Assembly: GCA_963765875.1 (NCBI GenBank)
Contig: CAVXYK010000001.1
Coordinates: 124,001-188,000, forward strand
Direction: 5' to 3'
DNA length: 64,000 nucleotides
From: JAWKOK01 sp963765875
GTDB lineage: Bacteria; Chloroflexota; Anaerolineae; Caldilineales; Caldilineaceae
Shown here: positions 1 to 8,262 of the stretch, one piece after another
How the letters are laid out: each line of letters opens with the position of its first letter
Position numbering within the stretch: the stretch's first letter is position 1
Position numbers and translations under genes: made by a program
The notes under the pieces: model-generated
The model's database searches: none
What the model saw: the letters and a program-made list of their open reading frames with translations, nothing else
What the model was told of the DNA's origin: nothing

Positions 1-1037
1 CTTCATCCCCCGCGGCAGGTGATCACTCTTGGGAAGCCGATCTAGCGGATGCCGATTCGACAGCGGCGTTAATCATGGGCCTGGCCGCTGCCGGCGGCTA
101 CGTCTATCTTGTAGACGGCGAGGGAGGCCTGGTGGTCATCGATGTGTCACAGCCCTCAGAGCCGATCCAGCTTGGTCGGTTTGAGTCCACAGGCACCGCC
201 TGGGCGGTGGAAGTGGACGGTCCCTACGCCTATCTCTCTAGCCATTGGAGCGGCCACTTCCAGATCGTGGATATCACCCATCCTAACGCCCCGATGCCTC
301 TTGGTTTTCTGCAGACGCCTGGACAGATCTGGCAGATAGTGGTGGACGACAACTTGGCCTATCTGGCAGACTGGGGATACGGCCTTCAAGTCATTGATGT
401 CTCAGATCCGAATCAGCCAGTGGCCGTGAGCAAGTTCCGCACGTCGGGCGATCTGTACAACGTGGCCGTAGACAACGGCATCGCCTACCTTGCCGCCGGC
501 AGAGATGGATTGCTGGTGGTGGACACAACTGACCTAAAACACCCGATTTTGCTCACTCGCTACGAGTCGATTGGCCACGTCCAAGATGTTGCACTGAACG
601 GAGACTTGGCATATCTGGCTGGCAGCGGCGGCGTGCACATCATCGACCTCCACGATCCAGCCCATCCAGGCTATCTCGGCATGATGGAAATGCCAGGTAC
701 GGCGTGGAAACTGGCCGTATCCCAGGGGCGGCTGTATGTGGCAGATCGGGATCAGGGATTATGCGTTGTCGACGTGAGCAACCCAAAGACGCCAACCCTG
801 ATTGGGCTCTACGAAACACCCGGGATTGCCCGCGATGTAGTCATAAGAGGAAGCCATGCATATGTCGCGGACGGTCAGAGCGGGCTGCGTGTGGTGAACA
901 TCAACGACCCGACAACACCCATTGAGATCGCTCTCTTTGATAGCCCGGATGAAGCGTTCAGCGTGACTGCGACTGAAGAGGCAATCTATTTGGCTGACCG
1001 CCTAGGCGGTTTATTTGTTCTGGCGTATCCTCACTAA
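1..1037 (+). CDS. LVIVD-repeat beta-propeller protein, 5' end outside the window
   Basis: The reading frame is open from the first bases of the window, so the ATG at 75 is probably internal and the gene starts upstream. The visible part is a run of about seven repeats of roughly 42 residues with the pattern AYLAD...GLQVIDVSDP..P, the hallmark of LVIVD repeats, which fold as a beta-propeller. Such proteins are usually exported or surface-attached and take part in binding; no catalytic residues can be seen. The signal peptide, if any, lies outside the window. It ends with a TAA after LAYPH. No partner gene is visible downstream, only degraded gene pieces. Confidence 0.85.
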   Translation, partial: SSPAAGDHSWEADLADADSTAALIMGLAAAGGYVYLVDGEGGLVVIDVSQPSEPIQLGRFESTGTAWAVEVDGPYAYLSSHWSGHFQIVDITHPNAPMPLGFLQTPGQIWQIVVDDNLAYLADWGYGLQVIDVSDPNQPVAVSKFRTSGDLYNVAVDNGIAYLAAGRDGLLVVDTTDLKHPILLTRYESIGHVQDVALNGDLAYLAGSGGVHIIDLHDPAHPGYLGMMEMPGTAWKLAVSQGRLYVADRDQGLCVVDVSNPKTPTLIGLYETPGIARDVVIRGSHAYVADGQSGLRVVNINDPTTPIEIALFDSPDEAFSVTATEEAIYLADRLGGLFVLAYPH

Positions 1038-1070
1038 TCTAGAAACGTCAAGAGATCAAGGTTTTCGTAG

Positions 1071-1149
1071 CTTCGGTTGTCAGTAAGAGGCCTGGTTGAG
1101 CGGCGTCTGAATTCCGGTATTTGACTATTGGAATTCTAAGTAACCGAAG
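1071..1149. repeat. Nested inverted repeat after the LVIVD gene
   Basis: An outer pair CTTCGGTT (1071-1078) and AACCGAAG (1142-1149) encloses an inner pair GAATTCC (1109-1115) and GGAATTC (1130-1136). It lies just downstream of the LVIVD gene and may end its transcript, but there is no T-run, so a terminator role is only a guess. Confidence 0.4.
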
Positions 1150-1212
1150 TCTTGCGACGGTACAATATTCCGTCAGCACCTGAACGTGGCCGCACTTCCT
1201 GGCGAGCATTCC

Positions 1213-1450
1213 TTAACGATCATAGGAGGCCAGATACTCGCTAGTGATTTCTTCAGCGTTGGGACGCTGTTCCTGCAGACGACGACTCACCGTCATCCAG
1301 GCTCGACAGCTTCTCGTAAGGCACGCCCATCACGTACAGATGAATATCGGTGCGGTCCATCAACGGACCGGAGATGCGTTGTTGATGGCGCTGCACGACG
1401 CCCATGAAGTACGTACACATCTTGCGTTTCTCGCTTAATAATCCACAAGG
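1213..1450 (-). pseudogene. Remnant of a ComM/YifB Mg-chelatase-like ATPase (C-terminal fragment)
   Basis: On the minus strand the stretch encodes PCG...CTYFMGVVQRHQQRISGPL followed by MDRTDIHLYVMGVPYEKL. This matches the C-terminal part of ComM/YifB proteins, where the order is PCPCG, a second Cys motif, YQ(R)RISGPLLDRID and VP(Y/F)EKL. The frame stops at 1253-1255. A second frame gives the tail-like ITSEYLASYDR ending at 1213. The AAA core and everything N-terminal are missing and the tail is shortened. There is no start and no possible function, so this is a decayed fragment. The family call rests on motif recognition only. Confidence 0.6.
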
Positions 1451-1579
1451 CTAGCGGTTGTGGGTGGTGGGCACCAGTCGACCCACATCTACGATGGTTT
1501 CCAGATCGATGCGCGGGATTGGGGGTCCGGTGAAATCTCGGACAGTTCTCCGACGCTGGATAACATCTTGGGCATCCAT
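1451..1579 (-). pseudogene. Nitroreductase N-terminal remnant
   Basis: The ATG at 1579 opens a 42-codon frame beginning MDAQDVIQRRRTVRDFTGPP and continuing IPRIDLETIVDVGRLVPTTHNR before a TAG. This is the standard N-terminus of FMN-dependent nitroreductases (xRRSVRxFxxxPIPxEDLxxIVDAGRLAPTxHNxQPW), including the FMN-binding Arg pair. Family members are about 170 to 220 residues, so about 80 percent is missing. It abuts the ComM remnant directly, which suggests a deletion that joined two former genes. Confidence 0.65.
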
Positions 1580-1589
1580 ATGCTAGCTC

Positions 1590-2474
1590 CTATTCTTCTG
1601 ACTTGTTGTTCACTGATTCGTTGATGAATCGGTAGATGGCCGAGAAATCCAAGTCACCTAGCCCTTGGCGGATGGCCATGGCATAGGCCTCCTTGGCCGC
1701 GTTCTCCATCGGCATGGCCACACCGTTTTCATAGGCGGATGTTGCCGCCAATTGCAAGTCCTTCTGCATCCAGCGCAGTGGGAAAGCCGCATCGTATTCC
1801 CCGCTCTCAATGTTCCCGCGCTTGGCCCCGACCACCGGCGCGACGACCGCTGAACCGACCAACGTCTCCAACAGTTGATCCCGCTCAATCCCCATGGACT
1901 GGCCCAGTGCCATGGCTTCGGCAAAGCCGAGCAGCGAGACGCCCAGCAGCATGTTCATAACCATCTTCATGGATACGCCCATGCCCTGCTCACCGACATG
2001 GAATGTCTGCCGCCCCATGATTTCAAAATAGGGACGACACTCTTCAAGATCGGCGTTGCTGCCGCCTGCCACAAAGAGCAGATCGCCGCTGGCTGCTGGC
2101 GCTTTGGTGCCTGCCACCGGGGCATCGACCAGGCGTATCTGCCGTGCTTTCGCCTCCGCTGCCATTCTCCTTGAAAAAGATGGGTTGACTGTGCTGCAGT
2201 CGATCCAAAGCGTGCCCGCCGGCAGGTAATTCAGGAACCCGTCAGCGCCCAGAGCGACCGCTTCCACGGCCTCAGGTGTCGCCAACATGGTGAACAGCAC
2301 GCCAGCCTGTCGTCCGACCGCTGCCGGTGAATCCGCCCACGTCGCGCCCGCAACAATCAATTCGTTAGCTTTGCCCCGCGTCCGATTATGAACAACCAAC
2401 TCATAGCCATTCGCCTGCAAATTGGCGGCCATCCGGCTGCCCATGATGCCCAACCCAATGAATCCTACTTTCAC
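1590..2474 (-). CDS. NAD(P)-dependent oxidoreductase, 3-hydroxyisobutyrate dehydrogenase family
   Basis: This 294-residue enzyme has the family's normal length. It opens with a Rossmann motif, VGFIGLGIMGSRMAANL, at residues 3-19. The substrate loop DAPVAGTKAPAASGDL is near residue 117, and the catalytic Lys lies in GVSMKMVMNMLLG near 170. The family reversibly oxidises beta-hydroxyacids such as 3-hydroxyisobutyrate, tartronate semialdehyde, L-threonate or D-erythronate. Sequence alone does not fix the substrate; the PdxA2/DUF1537 pair 9 kb away makes a sugar-acid substrate attractive. The start is GTG at 2474 with GGAG about nine bases upstream. It is followed by no close partner, and a hairpin separates it from the aldo/keto reductase upstream. 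Confidence 0.88.
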   Translation of the reverse strand: MKVGFIGLGIMGSRMAANLQANGYELVVHNRTRGKANELIVAGATWADSPAAVGRQAGVLFTMLATPEAVEAVALGADGFLNYLPAGTLWIDCSTVNPSFSRRMAAEAKARQIRLVDAPVAGTKAPAASGDLLFVAGGSNADLEECRPYFEIMGRQTFHVGEQGMGVSMKMVMNMLLGVSLLGFAEAMALGQSMGIERDQLLETLVGSAVVAPVVGAKRGNIESGEYDAAFPLRWMQKDLQLAATSAYENGVAMPMENAAKEAYAMAIRQGLGDLDFSAIYRFINESVNNKSEE

Positions 2475-2510
2475 AGTCGGCGCTCCTTCGTTAGTTCATC
2501 ACTGCAACAA

Positions 2511-2616
2511 TAAGGCTTTACTACAGAGCGGAGGCGGCATGGAGAACAGACAGAGTGAGACGCATAAAAATTCTCCGTGACCTCTGTGCCCCCTCCGCGC
2601 CTCTGTGGTAAGCCCT
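2511..2616. repeat. Long imperfect intergenic hairpin, word CACAGAGG/CGGAGG
   Basis: Left arm TTTACTACAGAGCGGAGG and onward; right arm with CCTCTGTG, CCTCCGCG and CCTCTGTGGTAA. The arms pair over about 40 bases with mismatches. It fills the gap between the first aldo/keto reductase and the dehydrogenase. It shares its words with the repeats near 23880 and 59969. Confidence 0.65.
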
Positions 2617-3624
2617 TTACCGATACTGATGCGGCCCGAAGTCCGCCTGATAGAAGGGTGATACCATCTGCCCCGACGGCACTAGACCATCGATCACGGC
2701 CAGATCCTCGTCTTTGAGCGTTACATCAATCGCACCAAGGTTGTCCTCGAACTGCGCCATCGTGCGCGGCCCGATGATGGGGCTGGTCACGCCCGGTTGC
2801 TGGAGAACCCAGGCCAGAGCCAACTGCGCCACGGTGCAACCCTTGGCATCAGCCATGGGCTGAAGCGCCTCGTTGACATCGTAGACCTGTTCAACCATAC
2901 GTCGCTTCTGTATCGGGTTATCGTCCACGTTGGCGAAGCGGCTATCTGCCGGAGCCGGGGCGTTGCGCGTGTATTTGCCGGTCAGCAGACCCCCGGCTAA
3001 CGGGCTCCACGGAATGGTGGCGATGCCGTACGTCTGTGCCATGGGCAACAGCTCGCGCTCGACACGTCGGTCCAGGATGTTGTAGGGCTGTTGTTCACAG
3101 ACGAAGCGATTGAGGCTCAATTCCTTGGAGGTCCAGAGCGACTCCATGACCTGCCAGGCGGCGAAGGTGCTGGTGCCGATGTAACGGACCTTGCCGTCAC
3201 GGATCAGATCGTCCAGCGCTCGCAGCGTCTCGTCGATGGGGATGTCGGACTGGGGCCGGTGGATCTGGTAGAGGTCGATGTAGTCGGTCTGGAGGCGGCG
3301 TAGGCTGGCCTCGGCCTGCTGGATGATGTGGCGTCGACTGTTGCCCGACATGTTGACATCGTCGTCGGCCATGGTGCCGTGGACCTTGGTTGCCAGCACG
3401 ATCTGATGGCGCTTGCCGTTGCGGGCCAGGGCTTCGCCGGTCACTTCCTCGCTGCGGCCACGGCTGTAGACATTGGCCGTGTCCAGAAAGTTGATGCCCG
3501 ACCCGATGGCCTTGTCGATGATGTCATACGAGTCCTCAGGCGTGGTCTTGCCGCCGAACATCATGCAGCCCAGACAAAGCTCGCTGACCTTGACGCCGGT
3601 TCTTCCGAATGAACGGTATTGCAT
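2617..3624 (-). CDS. Aldo/keto reductase (first of four)
   Basis: The product is a 335-residue NADPH-dependent aldo/keto reductase of the YghZ/Tas/GSP69-like group. The fold's tetrad is visible: Asp and Tyr in FLDTANVYSRGRSEE (about residues 45-60), Lys in LATKVHG and His in LYQIHRPQ. The C-terminal cofactor region reads SPIIGPRTMAQFEDN. These enzymes reduce aldehydes and ketones or oxidise sugars; the substrate is unknown. I start it at ATG 3624 (MQYRSFGRTG) because GAAAGGA lies about nine bases upstream and the family always begins MxYRxLGxTG; the longer frame adds nine unrelated residues. It is the last of four same-strand paralogues. Confidence 0.9.
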   Translation of the reverse strand: MQYRSFGRTGVKVSELCLGCMMFGGKTTPEDSYDIIDKAIGSGINFLDTANVYSRGRSEEVTGEALARNGKRHQIVLATKVHGTMADDDVNMSGNSRRHIIQQAEASLRRLQTDYIDLYQIHRPQSDIPIDETLRALDDLIRDGKVRYIGTSTFAAWQVMESLWTSKELSLNRFVCEQQPYNILDRRVERELLPMAQTYGIATIPWSPLAGGLLTGKYTRNAPAPADSRFANVDDNPIQKRRMVEQVYDVNEALQPMADAKGCTVAQLALAWVLQQPGVTSPIIGPRTMAQFEDNLGAIDVTLKDEDLAVIDGLVPSGQMVSPFYQADFGPHQYR

Positions 3625-3644
3625 GTGGTTGGTCCTTTCGTTTT

Positions 3645-3726
3645 TTGTCACAGATGGACACAGATGGAAATCGGATGTTCACAGATGGGTTACTGACCCA
3701 AATCATATCTGTGTGCGACTGTGACA
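3645..3726. repeat. Intergenic hairpin, word CACAGATGG
   Basis: Left arm TTGTCACAGATGGACACAG and right arm CTGTGTGCGACTGTGACAA pair closely; each arm holds the word CACAGAT(GG) twice. The apex holds a smaller pair TGGGTTACTGACCCA. It lies between aldo/keto reductase genes. The same word forms the outer stem near 13546-13802. Confidence 0.75.
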
Positions 3727-3829
3727 ACAGATTGTCTGTTGAGCGACGAACCCAAAATCAACAGATCCAAATGTGCAGATGCCCGTTAACCATTCAGCAT
3801 TATCAATTCACCGTCAACTGTTTTCTCAC

Positions 3830-4767
3830 CTACAGCGGCATAATCTCATCAATTTGCGCAATTACATCGGCATCGAGCACCACCTCGGCCGCTCGTGCAT
3901 TGCTCTCGATCTGCGACTGTTTTGTTGCGCCCGTGATGACGCTACTGACGCCCGGAAGACGCAGACACCAGGCCAGAGCCAGCTCTGCGCGGGTGATGCC
4001 TAGCCCTTCAGCAATTGGCTTGAGCTGTCGCACCTTCTCGCGATCGGCCTCAAACTCGTCACCCAAATTGTCGCGCCCGCGTAGCGTGTGCCTTCCGGCA
4101 CATCTTCGTCGTACTTGCCCGTGAGCAGGCCATTGGCCAGGGGGCTGAAGGAGGTCAGTCCAATGCCCAAGGGCTCGGTCACGGGAAGGACTTCCTTCTC
4201 GACCCGCGTGCGGCGCATCATGTGGTAGCCTGGTTGTTCGGCCTGGGGCGGATAGAGATTGTACTGGCGGGCGATGCCGTAGGCTTCGGCGATTCGTGCC
4301 GCCGGCCATTCGCTGGTGCCCCAGTAGAGGATCTTGCCCTTGTGGATCAGGTCGTCCATGGCACGGACGGTCTCTTCCAGCGGCGTCTCATCGTCGTAGC
4401 GATGGCAGTAGTAGATATCCAGATAGTCAGTGCCGATGTTGCGCAGCGAGCGGTCGATAGACTCCATGATATGCTTGCGTGAGAGGCCGCGGTCGTTGAC
4501 GTCATCGCTCATTGCGCCGAAGACCTTCGACGAAATGACCAGCGTGTTGCGCTGGAAGCGGGCCAACACCTTGCCCATCATCTTTTCCGACTCGCCCCGT
4601 GCGTAAACATCAGCGATGTCGTAGAAATTGATGCCGGCTTCGTAGGCGCCGACAATGATCTCTTCGGCCAACTCCATCTCTTTGATTGAGCCGCCGAAGG
4701 TGGTCCAGCCGCCGAGGGAGACCGCGCTGACTTTCATTCCTGCATTGCCAAGTCTTCTGTATTGCAT
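3830..4767 (-). CDS. Aldo/keto reductase, Kv-beta-like (frame interrupted)
   Basis: The second of four aldo/keto reductases. It begins MQYRRLGNAGMKVSAVSLGG and carries the tetrad residues in FYDIADVYARGESEK, ISSKVFG and YYCHRYD. The style, with GTSEWPA and a C-terminal SSVITGATKQSQIESN, resembles the Kv-channel beta-subunit/YghZ branch. Two overlapping frames (4767 to 4000, then 4309 to 3830) join near 4068: GTRYAG in the first continues as DNLGDEFEADREK in the second. Adding one missing base at 4066-4072 gives a 312-residue protein of normal length, so a one-base deletion or a sequence error explains the break. If real, the protein would lose its last quarter, including the cofactor-binding loop. 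Confidence 0.75.
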
Positions 4768-4790
4768 TCGTGGTCCTTTGTGTTGATGTT

Positions 4791-4888
4791 GGTGATTGGG
4801 GAATAGGGAATAGGGATTCGGGAGAGTAGGCGATTTGGGGGAGATTGGGCGTAGTCAACGACGACCCAATCCCTATTCCCCAATCACC
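4791..4888. repeat. Intergenic hairpin, word ATTGGGGAATAGGG
   Basis: GGTGATTGGGGAATAGGG at 4791 pairs with CCCTATTCCCCAATCACC ending at 4888. The left arm repeats GAATAGGG twice. It lies between aldo/keto reductases two and three. The word differs from its neighbours but the architecture is the same. Confidence 0.75.
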
Positions 4889-4907
4889 ATTCCCTAACCA
4901 CTGCACA

Positions 4908-5915
4908 CTAGCGTCGCTTTTCGGCGCCACTGATATGGCTATATGGATATGGCAGTTCGGTTGCCCCGGCCTGGCTGAGGCGTGTCACCTGCTCCTCGCT
5001 GAGTGCCCAGCCGCTGGCCCCCATATTGCTCTCCAACTGCTCCAGGTTGCGCGCACCGATGATCGGCGCCGTGACGGCCGGCCGCTGGAGCAACCAGTTG
5101 AGTGCGATCTGGGGCACGGCTCTGCCCGTCTCCTCAGCGATGTCGAAGAGCACATCAAGCACGGACCAGGTCCGCTCGCTGTTGTAGGCGCTCCAGGACT
5201 CGCCCCAGCCTTCTTTCTCTGCCTTCTCGACTCGGCTGCCTTCTGCGGGCATGGTCATGCCGCGGCGGAATTTGCCGCTGAGCCAGCCGCCGCGCAGCGG
5301 ACTCCAGGGAATAATGCCCAAACCTTCACTTTGAGAAAGGGGGATCAGTTCCCATTCAAGTGAGCGGTCGAGCAGATTGTAGAGCGGCTGCAAACAAGTG
5401 AATGGCTCCCAGCCCATCTGCTTGCTTATATCGATGGCCTTCTGTAACTGCCAGCCGCTGAAGTTGCTGGCCCCGATGTAACGGACCTTGCCTGAGCGCA
5501 CCAGATCGTTGAGCGTGCTCAGCGTCTCCTCCAGTGGCGTGATCGGATCCCAGCAATGCACCTGATAGAGATCGATGTAGTCGGTGCCGAGACGACGTAG
5601 GCTGGCTTCTACGCTGGCCAGGATATGTTTCCGACTCAGCCCAACGTCATTGGGACTGCTTCCCATGGGAAAGCGCACCTTGGTTGCGATCACCAAATCG
5701 TCCCGGTTCTGTCCTGCCAGCCAGCTTCCCACAATCTCTTCAGACCGGCCCAACGAATAGACGTTGGCCGTGTCCAGAAAATTCCCGCCGCCTTCGACAA
5801 ACCGATCCATCATCTGATGGCTCAGTTTCTCATCTGCTTCGCGGCCGAAGGTCATGGCGCCAAGGCAGAGGTCGCTGACCTTGAGGCCGGTCTTGCCCAT
5901 AAAGCGATAGTTCAT
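4908..5915 (-). CDS. Aldo/keto reductase (third of four)
   Basis: The product is 335 residues long and has the family's usual length. It begins MNYRFMGKTGLKVSDLCLG. The catalytic set is present: DTANVYSLGRSEE, VIATKVRF and LYQVHCWD. The C-terminal cofactor segment is APIIGARNLEQLESN. It resembles the first reductase more than the second in motif wording. Start at ATG 5915 is chosen because GGAAGGAAGG lies about seven bases upstream; an upstream codon in frame would add eight residues not found in relatives. It sits alone between two hairpins, so it is probably transcribed separately or with its neighbours by read-through. Confidence 0.9.
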   Translation of the reverse strand: MNYRFMGKTGLKVSDLCLGAMTFGREADEKLSHQMMDRFVEGGGNFLDTANVYSLGRSEEIVGSWLAGQNRDDLVIATKVRFPMGSSPNDVGLSRKHILASVEASLRRLGTDYIDLYQVHCWDPITPLEETLSTLNDLVRSGKVRYIGASNFSGWQLQKAIDISKQMGWEPFTCLQPLYNLLDRSLEWELIPLSQSEGLGIIPWSPLRGGWLSGKFRRGMTMPAEGSRVEKAEKEGWGESWSAYNSERTWSVLDVLFDIAEETGRAVPQIALNWLLQRPAVTAPIIGARNLEQLESNMGASGWALSEEQVTRLSQAGATELPYPYSHISGAEKRR

Positions 5916-5954
5916 CTTTTGCCTTCCTTCCTGACCCACTTAGGCCATTGCAGA

Positions 5955-6041
5955 AAAATAGCTATCCACGAAGGGCCACGAATCTTCCCGAAGATCAACC
6001 CTTACTTCGTGTTTATTGGTGCTCTTCGTGGATCATTATTT
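5955..6041. repeat. Intergenic hairpin, word CCACGAAGGG
   Basis: Left arm ATCCACGAAGGGCCACGAA; right arm TTCGTG...CTCTTCGTGGAT. The word CCACGAA occurs twice in each arm. It separates aldo/keto reductases three and four. The same CACGAA word forms the inner stem near 13581-13651. Confidence 0.75.
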
Positions 6042-6067
6042 CTTTGAAATGGTCTTACCAAACCTTC

Positions 6068-7036
6068 TTACCACGCATAGGCTTCAGGCGCAGCACCGCC
6101 GGGGCCGGGCCAGATCTCGTCGATCTTGGCCAGGGTTTTGTCAGAGAGTTCGATATCCAGCGAGCCCAGGTTGCCTTCGAACTGGGCCATGGTGCGCGGG
6201 CCGATGATGGGTGCAGTCACGACCGGGTTGTGGAGCAGCCAGGCCAGGGCCACGTCAGCCGGCTCTTGCCCAAGCTCAGCACAGAGACCTTCCCAGGCTT
6301 CAAGCTGGTCGCGATGCGCTTCGATGGTGCGCTGCATGCCTTCCGACGCGCGCCGGCCTTCGGAGACCTTCTTGAGCACGCCGCCCAGCAGACCGCCGCC
6401 TAGCGGGCTCCACGGAATCACGCCGACGCCGTAGCTCTCGCAGGCGGGCAATACTTCCAGCTCGACCATGCGTGCATTGAGGCTGTACTTGCTCTGCTCC
6501 GAGACCAGGCCCATGAAGCCGCGCTGTTTGGCGGCTTCGTTAGCCTGCACGATGTGCCAGCCCGCAAAGTTGCTGGAGCCGACGTAGAGAATCTTGCCCT
6601 CGCGCACGAGCTGCTCCATGGCCTGCCAGATCTCTTCCCATGGCGTGCTGCGGTCCACATGGTGCATCTGGTAGAGGTCAATGTGGTCGGTCTGGAGCCG
6701 GCGCAGGCTATCCTCACAGGCCTGGCGGATGTGGTAGGCCGAAAGACCCTTGTCGTTGGGGCCGTCGCCCATCGCGCCGTAGAGCTTGGTGGCCAGCACG
6801 ACCTGTTCGCGTCGTCCGCCCTGGGCCAACCAGCGCCCGATGATCTCCTCGGTGTGGCCCAGGCTAACCTCACGGCCGTAGCGATTGGCTGTGTCGAAGA
6901 AGTTGAGACCCACGTCCAGCGCATGGTCCATGATGGCGTAAGAGTCTTGCTCGCTGGTGCGCGGGCCGAAGTTCATGGTGCCCAAGCAGAGCTTGCTCAC
7001 GGTCAGGCCGGTACGGCCAAGATTCGTGTATTGCAT
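6068..7036 (-). CDS. Aldo/keto reductase (fourth of four)
   Basis: This 322-residue aldo/keto reductase begins MQYTNLGRTGLTVSKLCLG. Catalytic residues are seen in FFDTANRYGREVSLGHTEE, VLATKLYG and LYQMHHVD, and the cofactor loop in APIIGPRTMAQFEGN. The HTEE variant with a longer loop after the active Tyr suggests a different substrate from the other three. Start at ATG 7036 has AGGAAAGGA upstream; the open frame extends 19 codons further without family similarity. It is the 5'-most of the four minus-strand reductases and follows the SDR gene after a repeat-filled gap. Confidence 0.9.
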   Translation of the reverse strand: MQYTNLGRTGLTVSKLCLGTMNFGPRTSEQDSYAIMDHALDVGLNFFDTANRYGREVSLGHTEEIIGRWLAQGGRREQVVLATKLYGAMGDGPNDKGLSAYHIRQACEDSLRRLQTDHIDLYQMHHVDRSTPWEEIWQAMEQLVREGKILYVGSSNFAGWHIVQANEAAKQRGFMGLVSEQSKYSLNARMVELEVLPACESYGVGVIPWSPLGGGLLGGVLKKVSEGRRASEGMQRTIEAHRDQLEAWEGLCAELGQEPADVALAWLLHNPVVTAPIIGPRTMAQFEGNLGSLDIELSDKTLAKIDEIWPGPGGAAPEAYAW

Positions 7037-7081
7037 GGTTGTTTTAGTCCTTTCCTGTTTTGGTTGGATTCTGCTGCGTAC

Positions 7082-7195
7082 TGCGTGCTGCATAAGGTCT
7101 CGATGAGTGACCGGATCCGCGACACTGATCTGACGGATATTCGCTGATTTTTTTTATCTGTGGATATCCGCTCCATCCGTGTCCTATCGTTCGTG
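7082..7195. repeat. Intergenic repeat region, words GCTGCGT and GGATAT(C)CGC
   Basis: TGCGTGCTGCATAAGGTCTCG at 7082-7102 is repeated with 20 of 21 bases identical at 8108-8128. It is followed by a weak hairpin whose arms carry CGGATATTCGC and GGATATCCGC around a T8 tract. Both words recur in other gaps of the window. Confidence 0.6.
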
Positions 7196-7196
7196 C

Positions 7197-8045
7197 CTAG
7201 ACCTCGTCGCGCCAACTATGTTGCGCCGTCCAACCAAAATCACGTTCGATCTTGCTGCAATCGAAGGCCGATTGGAATTCGCTGTGGTCAGCAGCGAAGT
7301 TAGCGCCGGGGCCATAGAGTCGTTCGACAGCCTCCTGGATCGGTGTGTCGAGACAGGTATCGGCCGCGGCGATGAGGTAGACTTCATGGCCCTCGCTTTC
7401 GCCCTCCAGCGCAGCGCGGAAGGCGCCGGCGACGTCACGCGCGTCGATATAGCTCCAGAAGTTGCCGCCGCCCTCGGGGAAGTTTTCGCGCCGATAGGCC
7501 AGAATGTCATAGGCATCGTGGGGGATGACATTGTTGATGCGCAGGCTGCAGAAGGTCATCTGCGGATAGCGCACGAGCATGGAGTCGGCGATCTTCTCGC
7601 CCATGAACTTGCTCAATGCATAGGCGCTGGGCGTGTCGACCCGGTCCTTTTCATTGAATGGGAAGCGTGATGGAAGCTCATCGGTGGTCAGCCAGCCGGT
7701 CGCCATCTCGCTGGAGGCATAGATGAAACGGGTTACGATGCCGCTGTCGCCCGCCGCCTGCATAACGTTGTAGGTGCTGAGCACGTTGTTGGCGAAAGTC
7801 TGTTGCCGTGGGAAGCCGGACGGCGACGGGTTGGCCGCCAGGTGACAGACGCCCTCTGGCTTGAACTGGGCGACGAGATCATAGACCTCGCCGGCATCGG
7901 TCAGGTCGAGCTGGATGAACGAACCGGGCAGCGCCTCCTTGGGCGGCATGCGGTCGGCATTGAGTACCTCATGGCCGGCCGCGGCCAGCTCCCGAACCGT
8001 ATAGGCCCCGGCCTTGCCGCTGCCGCCGGTAACGATTACGCGCAT
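7197..8045 (-). CDS. NAD-dependent epimerase/dehydratase (extended SDR)
   Basis: The 282-residue product opens with an NAD-binding motif, VTGGSGKAGAYTVREL, at residues 4-19, and has the catalytic Tyr/Lys pair in SAYALSKFMGEK near 143 and an upstream ASSEMATG. These mark the extended short-chain dehydrogenase family, which acts on nucleotide sugars or free sugar acids (uronate dehydrogenase-like members have the same length). It contains no feature fixing the substrate. ATG 8045 has AAAGGA nine bases upstream. Its position at the head of the aldo/keto reductase row suggests a shared carbohydrate role. Confidence 0.85.
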   Translation of the reverse strand: MRVIVTGGSGKAGAYTVRELAAAGHEVLNADRMPPKEALPGSFIQLDLTDAGEVYDLVAQFKPEGVCHLAANPSPSGFPRQQTFANNVLSTYNVMQAAGDSGIVTRFIYASSEMATGWLTTDELPSRFPFNEKDRVDTPSAYALSKFMGEKIADSMLVRYPQMTFCSLRINNVIPHDAYDILAYRRENFPEGGGNFWSYIDARDVAGAFRAALEGESEGHEVYLIAAADTCLDTPIQEAVERLYGPGANFAADHSEFQSAFDCSKIERDFGWTAQHSWRDEV

Positions 8046-8101
8046 GGGTGAAATCCTTTCTGGATTGAATCAGTTAGCTCGATTACGAACAATTGGGCGG
8101 G

Positions 8102-8262
8102 ACGTGCTGCGTGCTGCGTAAGGTCTCGTTGATGCAGTGGCTTCGAATATTAGTGCTGTCTACACATCAAATCATTCATGTTAACGAACCCGATCCTCTA
8201 CGCCAATCTCACGCAGCAAGCAGCACGTAGCAATAATTACGCAGTACGTGATTACGTATTAC
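8102..8262. repeat. Intergenic hairpin, word ACGTGCTGCGTGCTGCGT
   Basis: Left arm ACGTGCTGCGTGCTGCGTAA (8102-8121); right arm ACGCAGCAAGCAGCACGTA (8211-8229), then TTACGCAGTACGTGATTACG. The arms are about 90 bases apart. Similar ACGCAGCAAGTAGCA occurs at 11270. It lies between the SDR gene and the response regulator and overlaps the latter's stop codon. Confidence 0.65.
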
